The notes under the pieces are model-generated. The model had not been told where the DNA came from. It ran no database searches and worked only from the letters and a program-made list of their open reading frames with translations. A stretch of DNA of 64,000 bases from Pseudacidovorax intermedius (GTDB lineage Bacteria > Pseudomonadota > Gammaproteobacteria > Burkholderiales > Burkholderiaceae_C), in NCBI RefSeq assembly GCF_003350475.1, contig NZ_QQAV01000001.1, positions 860,836-924,835 on the forward strand. The letters run 5' to 3'. The position numbers and the translations under genes are program-made. Shown here piece after piece: positions 8,496 to 17,685 of the stretch (position 1 is the first letter of the stretch; each line of letters begins with the position of its first letter).

Positions 8496-9110
8496 TTACT
8501 GGCTCAGTGCCAGCTTGACGCCGAAAGCCACCAGCACACCACCCGCTGTCTTTTCGAGCAGGCTGGACAGGCGGCGGTTGGCGCGCAGCTTGTCGGCCAG
8601 ATGGCGGGTGAGCAGCACGGCCACCAGTCCGTAGCCAAAAGTGAGGGCCGCGATCGTCAACGACATCGCAGCGAAGGTCAGCATGCCCCGGTGGTGGGCC
8701 GGATCGATGAAGAGCGGGAAGAAGGCCATGTAGAACACGATGGCCTTGGGATTCAGGAGGGTGATCGCCAGCGACTGCCGCAGGTAGTGGCCCGGACGGA
8801 TGTCGATCACGGCCTTGTCACCCGGGCGGGCCCGCAGCATCCGCAGCCCCATCCAGGCGAGGTAGCCGGCGCCCAGCCATTGCACGGCATGGAAGGCTGC
8901 AGGATAGGCGGCCAGCAGCGCAGCCACGCCCGCGACGGCGGACCACATCAGCACCTGGTCGCCCAGGATCACGCCCAGCGTGGCCGCCAGACCCCCACGC
9001 ACGCCGCCCTTGGCCGTGGAACTCACCAAGGCCAGGTTGCCCGGACCGGGAATGGCCAGGAACACGAGGATGGCGGCGACAAAGGCGCCGTAGTCGGAGA
9101 TGCCGAACAT
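8496..9110 (-). CDS. LysE/RhtB-family amino-acid exporter
   Basis: A 204-residue inner-membrane protein with about six hydrophobic segments. The N-terminal segment includes FLAIPGPGNLALVSSTAKGG, the signature region of LysE/RhtB exporters that remove lysine, homoserine, threonine or related amino acids. The middle part (LNPKAIVFYMAFFPLFID) is also typical. It lies between rsmG and parA on the same strand. Substrate specificity cannot be read from sequence. Confidence 0.9.
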   Translation of the reverse strand: MFGISDYGAFVAAILVFLAIPGPGNLALVSSTAKGGVRGGLAATLGVILGDQVLMWSAVAGVAALLAAYPAAFHAVQWLGAGYLAWMGLRMLRARPGDKAVIDIRPGHYLRQSLAITLLNPKAIVFYMAFFPLFIDPAHHRGMLTFAAMSLTIAALTFGYGLVAVLLTRHLADKLRANRRLSSLLEKTAGGVLVAFGVKLALSQ

Positions 9111-9191
9111 GGGAGTGAGCTGCGGGAGGGAGCGGCGAGTCTACGCGAGCAAGGCGACGGAGCTGCCGTTTGGCAGCCGCTTGCAGGCAAG

Positions 9192-9845
9192 TCAGCTTTG
9201 TTTTTTGCGCATCCAGACGATGCAGCGCTCGGCGTCCAGGCCGGGGACAATAAGTTGTTCCACGTGAAACACATCCACGGAGGCCTGAAGCCGCTCGATC
9301 TCCTCGTCCGGTTGCTTTCCCTTCATCGCCATCCAGATGCCCGCGGGAGTCAGAAGCTGGGCAGAGCCATCCACGAAATCGACCAGCGACGCAAAAGCGC
9401 GCGAAGTGATCACGTCGTAGCGTCCCTCCAGCGTCTCCACGCGCGCGTGGAGACCGCGAAGTCGGGGCAATCGCAGGGCGCCGGCCATCTGCTGGACAAA
9501 AGCCATCTTCTTGGCGACCGCATCCAGGCAATGCACTTCCAGGTCGGGACGGCAAATGGCGATCACGACCCCGGGCAGGCCGGCGCCCGAGCCCACGTCC
9601 AGCAGGCGCCCTTCCCCCGGTTGCTGTCGCCCCAGGGCTGGAATCGCAGCAAGGCTGTCCAGCAGGTGGTGCGTGATGACCAGCGCCGGATCGCGTAGCG
9701 CCGTGAGGTTGTAGACCTTGTTCCACTTGAGGATGGCACTGCCGTAGTCCAGCAGCTGACCGATCTGCGCATCGGTCAAGTCCAGTCCCAGCGTTCGGGC
9801 GCCCTCCTCCAGTTGTTCGCGTTTCGCTTGGCTCACGACACTCAT
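9192..9845 (-). CDS. rsmG: 16S rRNA (guanine527-N7)-methyltransferase RsmG
   Basis: A 217-residue SAM-dependent methyltransferase (formerly GidB) that makes m7G527 in 16S rRNA. The SAM-binding motif is [17 protein letters not shown], followed by [19 protein letters not shown] and [15 protein letters not shown], all diagnostic of RsmG. Its start overlaps the mnmG stop by four bases (ATGA), giving translational coupling. A near-consensus parS site lies inside the gene at 9256-9271, so those bases serve both as coding sequence and as a ParB site. Confidence 0.97.
   Translation of the reverse strand: MSVVSQAKREQLEEGARTLGLDLTDAQIGQLLDYGSAILKWNKVYNLTALRDPALVITHHLLDSLAAIPALGRQQPGEGRLLDVGSGAGLPGVVIAICRPDLEVHCLDAVAKKMAFVQQMAGALRLPRLRGLHARVETLEGRYDVITSRAFASLVDFVDGSAQLLTPAGIWMAMKGKQPDEEIERLQASVDVFHVEQLIVPGLDAERCIVWMRKKQS
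9256..9271. promoter_or_regulatory. parS site, one mismatch (inside rsmG)
   Basis: TGTTCCACGTGAAACA differs from the 16-base parS consensus TGTTTCACGTGAAACA at one position. ParB nucleates at such palindromes near the replication origin. The parA and parB genes lie just downstream and a perfect parS is 1.1 kb away, which supports function. Confidence 0.88.
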
Positions 9846-11788
9846 GCGGGCACCGTCTCCGTGTCCTTCTGCTGGAAGGCCTTGTAGCCACCCTTGCGCA
9901 GATGAATCATCAACAAGGAAATCGCCGCAGGCGTGATGCCGGAGATGCGCGACGCTTGCCCCAGGGTTTCCGGCCGATGCTTGCTGAGCTTCTGCCGCAC
10001 CTCGATGCTGAGTGCCTGGACCTGCATGTAGTCGAGGTCGTCCGGCAGGCGCAGGCTCTCGAAGTGCGCGGCGCGCTGCACTTCTTCGTGCTGCTTTTCG
10101 ATGTAGCCCGCGTACTTGGCCGCGATCTCCACCTGCTCCACTTCGTCCGGCGCCAGCGGCTGCGCGGGCCGGTACTTGCCGCCGTCCAGCGACAACAGGC
10201 TGTCGTAGCTGATGTTCGGCCGGCGCAGCAGATCGCCCAGGTTGTATTCGTGCTCGATGGCCTTGCCCAGCACACGTTCGGACTCGCTGGCCGGCAGGTT
10301 GCGGGGATTCACCCAGGTCGATTTGAGCCGCTCTGTTTCACGTGAAACAGCGTCGCGCTTCCGGCAGAAGGCGTCCCATTGCGCCTCGCCCACCAGCCCC
10401 AGCACCCGGCCCGCCTCGGTCAGGCGCATGTCCGCGTTGTCCTCGCGCAGCTGGAGCCGGAACTCGGCCCGGCTCGTGAACATGCGGTAGGGCTCGGTCA
10501 CACCCTTGGTGATCAGGTCATCCACCAGCACGCCCAGGTAGGCCTCGTCCCGCCGGGGCACCCAGGCCTCCTTCTCCTGGCACAGCAGCGCGGCATTCAG
10601 CCCGGCGAATAGGCCCTGCGCCGCGGCCTCCTCGTAGCCCGTGGTGCCGTTGATCTGCCCGGCAAAGAACAGGCCCTGGATCGCGCGCGTCTCGAAGCTG
10701 CTCTTCAGGCCGCGCGGGTCGAAGTAGTCGTATTCGATCGCGTAGCCCGGGCGCAGGATGTGTGCGTTCTGCAGGCCCGGCATGCTGCGCACCATGGCGA
10801 GCTGGATGTCGAAGGGCAGGCTTGTGGAAATGCCGTTGGGGTAGTACTCGTGTGTGGTCAGGCCTTCGGGCTCCAGGAAGATCTGGTGGCTGTCCTTGTC
10901 CGCGAAGCGATTGATCTTGTCTTCGACGCTCGGGCAGTAGCGGGGGCCCACACCGTCGATGCGGCCGGTGAACATGGGCGAACGATCGAAGCCCGAGCGG
11001 ATGATGTCGTGCGTCTGCGCATTGGTGTGCGTGATCCAGCACGGCATCTGCTGCGGATGCATGTCGGCCCGGCCCATGAAGCTGAACACCGGCATGGCGG
11101 GATTGCCGCCCCCGGGCATGCCGTCGCCCGGCTGCTCCGTGCACTGCGAAAAGTCGATGGTGCGGCCATCGATGCGCGGCGGCGTGCCGGTCTTCAGGCG
11201 TCCCTGCGGCAGCTTGAGTTCCTTGAGCCGCGCCGACAGGCTGACCGCAGGTGGGTCCCCTGCCCGGCCGGCCTGGTAGTTGTCCAGTCCGACGTGGATG
11301 CGGCCATCCAGAAAGGTGCCCGCCGTCAGCACCACCGCCCGCGCGCGGAAGGCAACGCCCACCTGCGTGACGGCGCCGACCACGCGGTCGCCCTCCAGCA
11401 GCAGATCGTCCACGGCCTGCTGGAACAGCGTGAGGTTGGGCTGGTTCTCCAGCCGATGCCGGATGGCGGCCTTGTACAGGATGCGGTCCGCCTGCGCCCG
11501 AGTGGCGCGCACGGCCGGTCCCTTGCTGGAATTGAGGATGCGGAACTGGATGCCCGCCTCGTCGGTCGCGATGGCCATGGCGCCGCCCAGGGCGTCCACT
11601 TCCTTGACCAGATGGCCCTTGCCGATGCCGCCGATGGACGGATTGCAGCTCATCTGGCCGAGGGTCTCGATGTTGTGCGTGAGCAGCAGCGTGCGGCAGC
11701 CCATTCGGGCTGCGGCCAGCGCCGCCTCGGTGCCGGCGTGGCCGCCACCGACGACGATCACGTCGAAGGAATCGGGATGGATGTACAT
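9842..11788 (-). CDS. mnmG: tRNA uridine-5-carboxymethylaminomethyl modification enzyme MnmG
   Basis: A 648-residue FAD enzyme (formerly GidA) that acts with the GTPase MnmE to make the cmnm5 modification of wobble uridine in several tRNAs. The Rossmann FAD motif [19 protein letters not shown] is near the N-terminus, with [15 protein letters not shown] close behind. Other family marks are [11 protein letters not shown] and the C-terminal helical MnmE-binding region with YAGYIEKQ and [11 protein letters not shown]. It is slightly longer than the E. coli protein. It opens the leftward cluster that runs through parB, and a perfect parS site lies inside it. Confidence 0.98.
   Translation of the reverse strand: MYIHPDSFDVIVVGGGHAGTEAALAAARMGCRTLLLTHNIETLGQMSCNPSIGGIGKGHLVKEVDALGGAMAIATDEAGIQFRILNSSKGPAVRATRAQADRILYKAAIRHRLENQPNLTLFQQAVDDLLLEGDRVVGAVTQVGVAFRARAVVLTAGTFLDGRIHVGLDNYQAGRAGDPPAVSLSARLKELKLPQGRLKTGTPPRIDGRTIDFSQCTEQPGDGMPGGGNPAMPVFSFMGRADMHPQQMPCWITHTNAQTHDIIRSGFDRSPMFTGRIDGVGPRYCPSVEDKINRFADKDSHQIFLEPEGLTTHEYYPNGISTSLPFDIQLAMVRSMPGLQNAHILRPGYAIEYDYFDPRGLKSSFETRAIQGLFFAGQINGTTGYEEAAAQGLFAGLNAALLCQEKEAWVPRRDEAYLGVLVDDLITKGVTEPYRMFTSRAEFRLQLREDNADMRLTEAGRVLGLVGEAQWDAFCRKRDAVSRETERLKSTWVNPRNLPASESERVLGKAIEHEYNLGDLLRRPNISYDSLLSLDGGKYRPAQPLAPDEVEQVEIAAKYAGYIEKQHEEVQRAAHFESLRLPDDLDYMQVQALSIEVRQKLSKHRPETLGQASRISGITPAAISLLMIHLRKGGYKAFQQKDTETVPA
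10334..10349. promoter_or_regulatory. parS site, perfect consensus (inside mnmG)
   Basis: TGTTTCACGTGAAACA matches the universal chromosomal parS 16-mer exactly. It lies inside the mnmG coding region, 3.4 kb from the start of parB. Perfect matches of this length are not expected by chance in a window of this size. Confidence 0.96.
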
Positions 11789-11812
11789 GTGAATGTCTCG
11801 AAAAAAGGGATC

Positions 11813-12232
11813 TCAGGCGTCGATCAATTCGGTGCGCAAGCCGACGGCGGCGGCCGCAGCCGCTTGGCGCCGGTCGGCCGTCACGAACAGGTCGACGCCG
11901 GCCGCCTGTGCCGTGCCGATGGGCAGTGCATCGAAGGCATGGAGCCGGGTCGCTTCCATGGCCGCCATGGCCAGCGCCTCGACGCGCCGGTCCATGGCCA
12001 TGCACTCCAGCTCGGCAAAGTCTTCGTGGATGACTGCCATGATGCGGCGGTAGTCTTCATCGGCCAGCACGCCTTCGTGGCGCTGCCGGTTGAGGGCGCT
12101 GGCAATCTCGGCCTTGCAATGGGCCGCCACCACCACGGCCGAGGCCTGGGCGCTCAGTGCGAGCAGTTGCTCCCGGCCAGGTTCGGCGATGTAGCGCTTG
12201 GCCAGCGCCGAGGCATCGAACAGCACGCGCAT
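11813..12232 (-). CDS. PIN-domain toxin, VapC family
   Basis: A 139-residue PIN-domain ribonuclease, the toxin of a type II toxin-antitoxin pair; VapC proteins cut tRNA or rRNA. The metal-binding acidic residues can be placed at Asp6 (LFDASALAKRY), Glu42 (CKAEIASALN), Asp101 (HAFDALPIG) and Asp120 (FVTADRRQ), so the active site looks intact. It begins 3 bases after the antitoxin stop. It is 24 bases upstream of mnmG on the same strand, so readthrough into mnmG is possible. RNA target unknown. Confidence 0.88.
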   Translation of the reverse strand: MRVLFDASALAKRYIAEPGREQLLALSAQASAVVVAAHCKAEIASALNRQRHEGVLADEDYRRIMAVIHEDFAELECMAMDRRVEALAMAAMEATRLHAFDALPIGTAQAAGVDLFVTADRRQAAAAAAVGLRTELIDA

Positions 12233-12235
12233 GCT

Positions 12236-12487
12236 TCAGGCGCCCCGCTCGCGCTCGTCGATGATGAGCTGGGCGCCCGTGCGGCCGTCGGGGCGTACCA
12301 GCTGCAGCGGTTCGATGGGTTGCTTCCAGCGCGGGACGCGGGCCACTGGCTCGGCCGCCTCGCCCACCGGTACCAGGTCGGCCACCGGCCGGCCGTGGCG
12401 CAGGATGCGCACGCGCTCGCCACGCTCGACGAGATCGAGCATGGCCGACGCATTGGCACGGAACTCACTCAGGGGAAGGGTGTGCAT
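12236..12487 (-). CDS. Phd/YefM-family antitoxin
   Basis: An 83-residue antitoxin with the N-terminal Phd/YefM DNA-binding fold: LPLSEFRANASAMLDLVERG followed by RVRILRHGRPVADLVPV. The C-terminal segment should wrap the PIN toxin encoded 3 bases downstream. I chose the ATG at 12487; a TTG fifteen codons upstream would add residues encoded across the palindromic operator and is less likely. The operator touches the start codon and no clear Shine-Dalgarno is present, so transcription and translation initiation are probably closely linked. Confidence 0.85.
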   Translation of the reverse strand: MHTLPLSEFRANASAMLDLVERGERVRILRHGRPVADLVPVGEAAEPVARVPRWKQPIEPLQLVRPDGRTGAQLIIDERERGA

Positions 12488-12517
12488 GAATGTACAAAAT
12501 CGGCGTTTTGTACATTC
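12488..12517. promoter_or_regulatory. Perfect inverted repeat, likely antitoxin operator
   Basis: GAATGTACAAAA at 12488-12499 and its exact reverse complement TTTTGTACATTC at 12506-12517 are separated by 6 bases. The repeat directly abuts the antitoxin start codon. Phd/YefM antitoxins autoregulate by binding such palindromes, so this is the expected site for the antitoxin-toxin complex. Confidence 0.8.
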
Positions 12518-12574
12518 TAGAAAAAGGCGCAATCCCTTCGTCGGCCGAAGGGTGCGCGGACCGGCCCCAAAAAC

Positions 12575-12605
12575 AAAAGAGCGCAGGGATCACCTGCGCT
12601 CTTTT
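12575..12605. terminator. Bidirectional intrinsic terminator
   Basis: A 13-bp perfect stem AAAAGAGCGCAGG / CCTGCGCTCTTTT with a 5-base loop. The stem ends in A and T tracts, so it can terminate in both directions. On the minus strand it follows the DUF1328 gene and the small frame at 12644-12838. On the plus strand no gene precedes it. Confidence 0.88.
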
Positions 12606-12643
12606 GTCGGTGAGGGGGACCCCGGCCCCCGAGGTCCGGCGAA

Positions 12644-12838
12644 TCAGGCCGTGACCAGTTCGCGGATCGGCTGGGCCGCTGCGGTCACGGCGCGCTTGCG
12701 CCGGCTTACAGGCAGCTGCCAATTGCGCTGGGTGACGTCGATCACATGACGTACCCGCTCCTTGGGCGACACCAGCGCGCCGATCCGGCGCGTCCCTGCA
12801 ATGGAACGGAGGATGTCCAGCGTGTCCACGGTGTTCAA
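12644..12838 (-). CDS. Possible small basic protein (64 aa), unrecognised
   Basis: A 64-residue frame opening with TTG that overlaps the stop of the DUF1328 gene (ATTGA arrangement). It ends 39 bases before a strong terminator. The peptide is basic, with [19 protein letters not shown] and a PVSRRKRAV stretch. I do not recognise a family. Position, coupling to the upstream gene and the downstream terminator support expression; the TTG start and short length count against it. It could also be untranslated 3' sequence. Confidence 0.35.
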   Translation of the reverse strand: MNTVDTLDILRSIAGTRRIGALVSPKERVRHVIDVTQRNWQLPVSRRKRAVTAAAQPIRELVTA

Positions 12839-13020
12839 TCCAGCACCTTCTTGGCAGCGCCCACGCCCAGTGCGGCGAGCACCACGAACACCACGGCCAT
12901 CAGCAGGAACAGGCCGAACAGCAGCTTGGCAATGCCAGCGGCACCCGCAGCAACACCGCCGAAACCCAGGGCACCGGCCACCAGGGCGATCAGGGCAAAG
13001 ATCAGTGCGTACTTGAGCAT
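12835..13020 (-). CDS. DUF1328-family small membrane protein (YtjA-like)
   Basis: A 61-residue, almost entirely hydrophobic protein with two predicted membrane segments: [20 protein letters not shown] and a second from [20 protein letters not shown]. This matches the DUF1328/YtjA family of stress-associated inner-membrane miniproteins, whose biochemical role is not established. The start has an AAGGAG ribosome-binding site at about 13027-13032 on the opposite strand. It is divergent from the glutathione transferase gene. Confidence 0.88.
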   Translation of the reverse strand: MLKYALIFALIALVAGALGFGGVAAGAAGIAKLLFGLFLLMAVVFVVLAALGVGAAKKVLD

Positions 13021-13249
13021 GGTTGACTCCTTTGTCGTCTCGTTGTGCGGCGAGCATTCGACTGAGCCTGCCGCGGTGCCTGAAGCGTAGTTGCGGCCTG
13101 TGCACCAAGCTGGACAGTGCCGCCCGCATGACCCCGTAGGACAAGCTCGCGCGCCGATCCAAGTACATTCGCGCTGCCGTGCAGGCCGCCACCGGACTGC
13201 ACGCCACCCTCTCGCTTCCAGACCTTTTCCAACAGAAGGAGCCCTCTCC

Positions 13250-13858
13250 ATGAAGCTGTATTACTCCCCCGGCGCCTGCTCGCTCTCCCCGCACATCGCC
13301 CTGCGCGAGGCCGGCCTGGCCTTCGAGCCGGTGCTCGCCAGCACCAAGTCGCACAAGCTGCAGGACGGTACCGACTACTACGGCATCAACCCGCTCGGCT
13401 ACGTGCCGATGCTGGAACTGGACGACGGCACCCGCCTGCGCGAAGGCCCCGCCATCGTGCAGTACATCGCCGACCAGGTGCCCGCCAAGAACCTGGCACC
13501 TGCCAACGGCACGCTGCAGCGCTACCGCCTGCAGGAATGGCTGACCTTCATCGGCACCGAGATCCACAAGGGCTTCAGCCCGCTGTTCAACCCGGCCGTG
13601 CCCGAGGAGGCCAAGAAGGTCTTCGCCGACAAGCTCAAGACCCGCTTCCAGTGGCTGGACAGCCAGCTGGAAGGCAAGGACTACCTGATGGGCGAGCACT
13701 TCAGCGTCGCCGACGGCTACCTCTTCACCACCGTCAACTGGGCCAAGCCGATGAACATCGACCTGAGCGCCTACAAGCACCTGCTGGCCTGGCATGCGCG
13801 CGTGGGCGCACGTCCGGCCGTGCAGGAAGCGCTCAAGGCCGAAGGACTGCTGAAGTAA
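13250..13858 (+). CDS. Glutathione S-transferase, beta class
   Basis: A 202-residue cytosolic GST. The thioredoxin-like N-terminal domain begins [20 protein letters not shown], with Cys10 at the position that binds glutathione in bacterial beta-class enzymes. [12 protein letters not shown] is the second glutathione-contact loop. The helical C-terminal domain ([12 protein letters not shown]) is complete. An AAGGAG site precedes the ATG. It stands as a single gene closed by its own terminator. Confidence 0.94.
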   Translation: MKLYYSPGACSLSPHIALREAGLAFEPVLASTKSHKLQDGTDYYGINPLGYVPMLELDDGTRLREGPAIVQYIADQVPAKNLAPANGTLQRYRLQEWLTFIGTEIHKGFSPLFNPAVPEEAKKVFADKLKTRFQWLDSQLEGKDYLMGEHFSVADGYLFTTVNWAKPMNIDLSAYKHLLAWHARVGARPAVQEALKAEGLLK

Positions 13859-13881
13859 GGCAGGGTCCATTGGCCGACCAG

Positions 13882-13920
13882 GGCGGGCGACGTGCCAAGG
13901 CGCGACGCCCGCCTTTTTTT
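13882..13920 (+). terminator. Intrinsic terminator after the GST gene
   Basis: An 8-bp GC stem GGCGGGCG (13882-13889) / CGCCCGCC (13906-13913) is followed by seven T residues at 13914-13920. It ends the GST transcript 24 bases after the stop codon. Confidence 0.88.
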
Positions 13921-14039
13921 GGGCGGTCCGGCCGGCACGCCTACACCGAAAGCCACAACCCTGCCGTGGCGCCGTCACTGTCCCTGGCCTACCCTGCCGC
14001 CTTCGTCTTTCTCATCCTCACCTCTACATCGATCGAGCC

Positions 14040-15149
14040 ATGAGTTCTTCCCTCTTCGACCCCGTCCAGGCTGGCGACCTCCAGCTCGCCAATCGCATCG
14101 TGATGGCACCGCTGACGCGCAACCGTTCGCCCAACGCCGTCCCCAAGCCGATCACCGCCACCTATTACGCGCAGCGTGCCACCGCCGGCCTGCTGATCAC
14201 CGAGGCCACCGCCATCAGCCACCAGGGCCAGGGCTATGCCGATGTGCCGGGCCTGTATGGCACCGAGCAGCTGGACGGCTGGAAGCGCGTCACGCAGGCC
14301 GTGCACGAGGCCGGCGGCAAGATCGTCACCCAGCTGTGGCATGTGGGCCGCGTCTCGCACGACAGCCTGCAGCCCGACGGCCGGCCGCCGGTCGCACCCT
14401 CGGCCATCGCCGCCAAGACCAAGACCTACCTGATCGACGCGCAGGGCAACGGCAGCTTCGCGCCCACCTCCACGCCCCGCGCGCTGGACCTGGAAGAGCT
14501 GCCCGGCATCGTCCACACCTTCGCGGCCGCCGCCCGCAATGCGGTGGAAACCTGCGGCTTCGACGGCGTGGAAATCCATGCCGCCAACGGCTACCTGCTG
14601 GACCAGTTCCTCAAGGACGGCGCCAATCAGCGCACCGACGACTACGGCGGCAGCATCGAGAACCGCGCACGCCTGCTGCTGGAATGCACCCGTGCCGTGG
14701 TCGACGCGGTGGGCGGCGGCAAGGTGGGCATCCGGTTGTCGCCGGTCACGCCGGCCAACGACATCGTCGACAGCGATCCCCAGCCGCTGTTCGACCACGT
14801 GGTACGCCAGCTGGGCCCGCTGGGCCTGGCCTATGTGCACGTGATCGAGGGCGCCACCGGTGGCCCGCGCGAAGTGGAAGGCCGGCCCTTCGACTACGAG
14901 GCGCTGAAGAAGGCCTACCGCGAGGCCGGCGGCAAGGGCGCCTGGATGGTCAACAACGGCTATACCCGCGAGCTGGCCGAAGAGGCGGTGAAGAAGGGCG
15001 CCGACCTGGTCGCCTTCGGCCGCCCCTACATCGCCAACCCGGACCTGGTGCGCCGGCTGAAGGAGAACGCCCCGCTCAACACGCCGGACACCAAGACCTT
15101 CTACGGCGGCGGCGAGAAGGGCTACACGGACTATCCGACGCTGAGCTGA
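14040..15149 (+). CDS. Old-yellow-enzyme-family alkene reductase (NemA-like)
   Basis: A 369-residue FMN-dependent NADPH reductase of the OYE family; relatives reduce N-ethylmaleimide, nitrate esters and activated alkenes. The barrel contains VMAPLTRNRSPNAVPKPI, TEATAISHQGQGY, QLWHVGRVSH, and the strongly conserved YLLDQFLKDGANQRTDDYGG. The FMN phosphate region is GRPYIANPDLV. No TetR/NemR gene is adjacent. The start ATG lacks a strong Shine-Dalgarno but gives the family's usual length. Confidence 0.94.
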   Translation: MSSSLFDPVQAGDLQLANRIVMAPLTRNRSPNAVPKPITATYYAQRATAGLLITEATAISHQGQGYADVPGLYGTEQLDGWKRVTQAVHEAGGKIVTQLWHVGRVSHDSLQPDGRPPVAPSAIAAKTKTYLIDAQGNGSFAPTSTPRALDLEELPGIVHTFAAAARNAVETCGFDGVEIHAANGYLLDQFLKDGANQRTDDYGGSIENRARLLLECTRAVVDAVGGGKVGIRLSPVTPANDIVDSDPQPLFDHVVRQLGPLGLAYVHVIEGATGGPREVEGRPFDYEALKKAYREAGGKGAWMVNNGYTRELAEEAVKKGADLVAFGRPYIANPDLVRRLKENAPLNTPDTKTFYGGGEKGYTDYPTLS

Positions 15150-15197
15150 GCGCTTGCTGAGGCGCGGGCCAGACAGGCGTCGATGCCTCCGCCCCAG

Positions 15198-15258
15198 CCG
15201 TTCGGGCTGAGCCTGTCGAAGCCTTGCGCGGCGCTTCGACGCGCTCAGCGTGAGCGGC
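15198..15258. repeat. Interspersed hairpin repeat at the 3' end of copA
   Basis: A left arm CCGTTCGGGCTGAGCC...TCGAAGCC and a right arm GCTTCGACGCGCTCAGCGTGAGCGG form an imperfect hairpin with a short loop. The right arm includes the copA stop codon. The left arm is nearly the reverse complement of 4906-4931. It may act as a REP-like transcription end or mRNA-stabilising element. Confidence 0.6.
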
Positions 15259-17506
15259 TTCTTTTCAGCAGCAGCGCATTGGCCATCACGCTGACGCTCG
15301 AGGCCGCCATGGCCGCACCGGCCACCACCGGGCTGAGCAGACCGAAGGCCGCAAACGGAATGCCGACCACGTTGTAGGCGAAGGCCCAGAACAGGTTCTG
15401 CCGGATCTTGGCCACCGTGCGGGCCGACAGGTCGAAGGCCTGTTCCACGAGGGCGAGGTCGCCGCGCATCAGGGTGATGCCCGCGGCTTCCATGGCCACG
15501 TCGGTGCCGTTGGCCATGGCCAGGCCCACATCGGCCGCGGCCAGCGCCGGCGCGTCATTGGCGCCGTCGCCGACCATGGCGACCACGCGTGCGCCGCCTT
15601 CCTTCAAGGCCGCGACGGCGGCCGCCTTGTCGCCCGGCAGCACCTGTGCCCGCACGTCCTCGGCCGCGATGCCGACGCGCCGGGCCAGCGCCTGCGCGGC
15701 CCGGGCGTTGTCGCCGGAGATCATCACCACCCGCAGTCCCCGGGCACGCAGGGCCGCCACCGCCTCTGCCGCCCCCGGCTTGGGCTCGTCGGTGAAGCCG
15801 AGCAATGCCTCGATGGCCTTCACCCGCTCACCCTCCGCATCGAGGCGCAGCAGCGCGGACACCGAGGAACCTGTGGACAACAGGGCTTCGACCTTCTCCG
15901 CGGGCAACACAGCACCCAGCTCTTCGCACCAGCGCAGGCTGGCGAGCGCCCAGGGCGCGCCGTCGATCACGGCGCGGATCCCGCGGCCCGGCACGGCGCG
16001 AACCTCACGCGCCTCGTCGGGCGATAGGCCTCGCGAATTCGCGGCCTCCATCACCGCCCGCGCCAGCGGATGTTCGCTGCCCTGCTGCAGCGTGGCGGCG
16101 ATGCGCAGCACCTGCCCGTCGTCCAACGTCCCCACGGCGTCGAGCCGGCTGAGCTGCGGCTGTCCGCGCGTGAGCGTGCCCGTCTTGTCGAAAGCCACCG
16201 TATCCACCCGGTGCGCGCGTTCCAGCGCCGTCGCGTCCTTGATCAGGATGCCGTGGCGTGCGGCGACGCCGGTGCCGGCCATCACCGCCACCGGCGTTGC
16301 CAGGCCCAGCGCGCAGGGGCAGGCGATCACCAGCACGGCCACGGCGTGGATCAGCGCCGTTTCAAGCGGCACACCTCCCAGGAACAGCCAGCCCAGCAGC
16401 GTCAGCAGCGCCAGGCCCAGCACGACCGGCACGAACACGGCGGCCACCCGGTCCACCAGCCGCTGAATGGGCGCCTTGGCCGCTTGCGCGTCCTCCACCA
16501 GCCGGATGATGCGGGCGAGCACGCTTTCCGTGCCGACGGCCAGCACCTCCACCACCAGGCGGCCGGCGCCATTGACCGAGCCGCCCGTCAGCCGGCTACC
16601 CGCCGACTTGGCCACGGGCAGCGGCTCGCCCGTGAGCATGGATTCGTCCACTTCCGATTCGCCTTCCAGCACGCGGGAGTCGGCCGGGATGCGTTCGCCG
16701 GGCCGCACCGCCAGCCGGTCGCCCACCATCACCTCGGCCAGCGGCACATCGCTTTCCTCGGTGCGGCGACCACGCGACTGCAGCAGGTGCGCCGTCTCGG
16801 GCCGCAGCTGCTGCAGCGCGCGGATGGCCGACGTGGCCTGCCGCTTGGCCCGCGCCTCCAGCCACTTGCCCAGCAGCACCAGCGCGATCACGACCGACGA
16901 GGCCTCGAAATAGAGATGGGGTTCGCCGCCGTGCGCGTCATGCAGGCTGGCGCGCCACCAGAGCCACAGCGACAACCCGAAGGCGGCGCTGGTGCCCAGG
17001 GCGACCAGCAGGTCCATGTTGCCGGTTCCCGCCCGGGCCGCGTGCCAGCCTGCGCGGTAGAAGCGTGCCCCCAGCACGAACTGCACGGGCGCCGCCAGCA
17101 GCAGTTGCAGCCAGGCCGGCAGCATCCAGTCCAGCCCGAAAGGCATCCCCATCATGGGCAGCACCAGAGGAAAGGACAGCAGCAGCGCCGCGGCCACCGG
17201 GCCGAATCCTGCCCACGGCCCCGCCTCCGCTTCTGCCTGCGTCGCCTCGGCACTGCGCGGTTCGTAGCCAGCCTGCCGCACGGCGCGCCGCAACCGGAGC
17301 GCGGCATCGGCACCGTCGTCGCCCGACCAGCGGACGCGGGCCGATTCCGTCGCCAGGTTCACGCTGGCCTCCTGCACACCCGGCACCTGACGCAGGGCCT
17401 TTTCCACACGGGACACACAGGAGGCACAGGTCATGCCGCCGATGCCGAGGTCCAGCGTCTGCGCAGCCCCCGGGGCGGGCGCGGTGTCGATAGAAGTTGC
17501 ATTCAT
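15245..17506 (-). CDS. copA: Copper-exporting P1B-type ATPase
   Basis: A 753-residue heavy-metal P-type ATPase that exports Cu(I). One N-terminal metal-binding domain carries GMTCASC (Cys27 and Cys30). Eight hydrophobic segments follow, with [10 protein letters not shown] as the transmembrane metal site, [11 protein letters not shown] as the phosphorylation site, an HPLARA histidine-proline motif and [19 protein letters not shown], the CueR-like neighbour and the copZ-like gene all indicate copper. An upstream ATG at 17530 is possible. The one at 17506 is preferred because the predicted promoter -10 ends at 17514, which would make the mRNA leaderless or nearly so. Confidence 0.95.
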   Translation of the reverse strand: MNATSIDTAPAPGAAQTLDLGIGGMTCASCVSRVEKALRQVPGVQEASVNLATESARVRWSGDDGADAALRLRRAVRQAGYEPRSAEATQAEAEAGPWAGFGPVAAALLLSFPLVLPMMGMPFGLDWMLPAWLQLLLAAPVQFVLGARFYRAGWHAARAGTGNMDLLVALGTSAAFGLSLWLWWRASLHDAHGGEPHLYFEASSVVIALVLLGKWLEARAKRQATSAIRALQQLRPETAHLLQSRGRRTEESDVPLAEVMVGDRLAVRPGERIPADSRVLEGESEVDESMLTGEPLPVAKSAGSRLTGGSVNGAGRLVVEVLAVGTESVLARIIRLVEDAQAAKAPIQRLVDRVAAVFVPVVLGLALLTLLGWLFLGGVPLETALIHAVAVLVIACPCALGLATPVAVMAGTGVAARHGILIKDATALERAHRVDTVAFDKTGTLTRGQPQLSRLDAVGTLDDGQVLRIAATLQQGSEHPLARAVMEAANSRGLSPDEAREVRAVPGRGIRAVIDGAPWALASLRWCEELGAVLPAEKVEALLSTGSSVSALLRLDAEGERVKAIEALLGFTDEPKPGAAEAVAALRARGLRVVMISGDNARAAQALARRVGIAAEDVRAQVLPGDKAAAVAALKEGGARVVAMVGDGANDAPALAAADVGLAMANGTDVAMEAAGITLMRGDLALVEQAFDLSARTVAKIRQNLFWAFAYNVVGIPFAAFGLLSPVVAGAAMAASSVSVMANALLLKRSRSR

Positions 17507-17513
17507 GGACGCA

Positions 17514-17544
17514 AGGCTACGGCTTGACACCGTGGCAAGGTCAA
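17514..17544 (-). promoter_or_regulatory. MerR/CueR-type promoter of copA
   Basis: On the minus strand a -35 TTGACC (17544-17539) and -10 TAGCCT (17519-17514) are separated by 19 bases, the over-long spacer typical of MerR-family activation. The spacer carries the dyad CTTGACACCGTGGCAAG (plus strand). CueR is encoded nearby. The expected transcription start falls within one or two bases of the copA ATG. Confidence 0.82.
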
Positions 17545-17609
17545 GACGTCCTCGTCACGTCGACGGACATCGGAAACGCGCAGCACGGCGCCAACAGGGT
17601 TTTGTTGCC

Positions 17610-17640
17610 TTGACCTTCACATCGTGTCAAGGTCCACACT
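17610..17640 (+). promoter_or_regulatory. MerR/CueR-type promoter of copZ-cueR
   Basis: On the plus strand a -35 TTGACC (17610-17615) is followed by a 19-base spacer with the dyad CTTCACATCGTGTCAAG and a weak -10 CACACT (17635-17640). The layout aligns base for base with the copA promoter on the other strand. It would drive the copZ-like gene at 17686. Confidence 0.72.
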
Positions 17641-17685
17641 CCAGGGTGTTCCCTTTTTTTTAGGCCTTCTCACAGGTTTTTTTCC

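Noticed and set aside
12236-12532. 98-residue form of the antitoxin starting at TTG 12532
   Set aside because: The extra residues are encoded by the palindromic operator and do not resemble any Phd/YefM N-terminus, so the ATG at 12487 was preferred.
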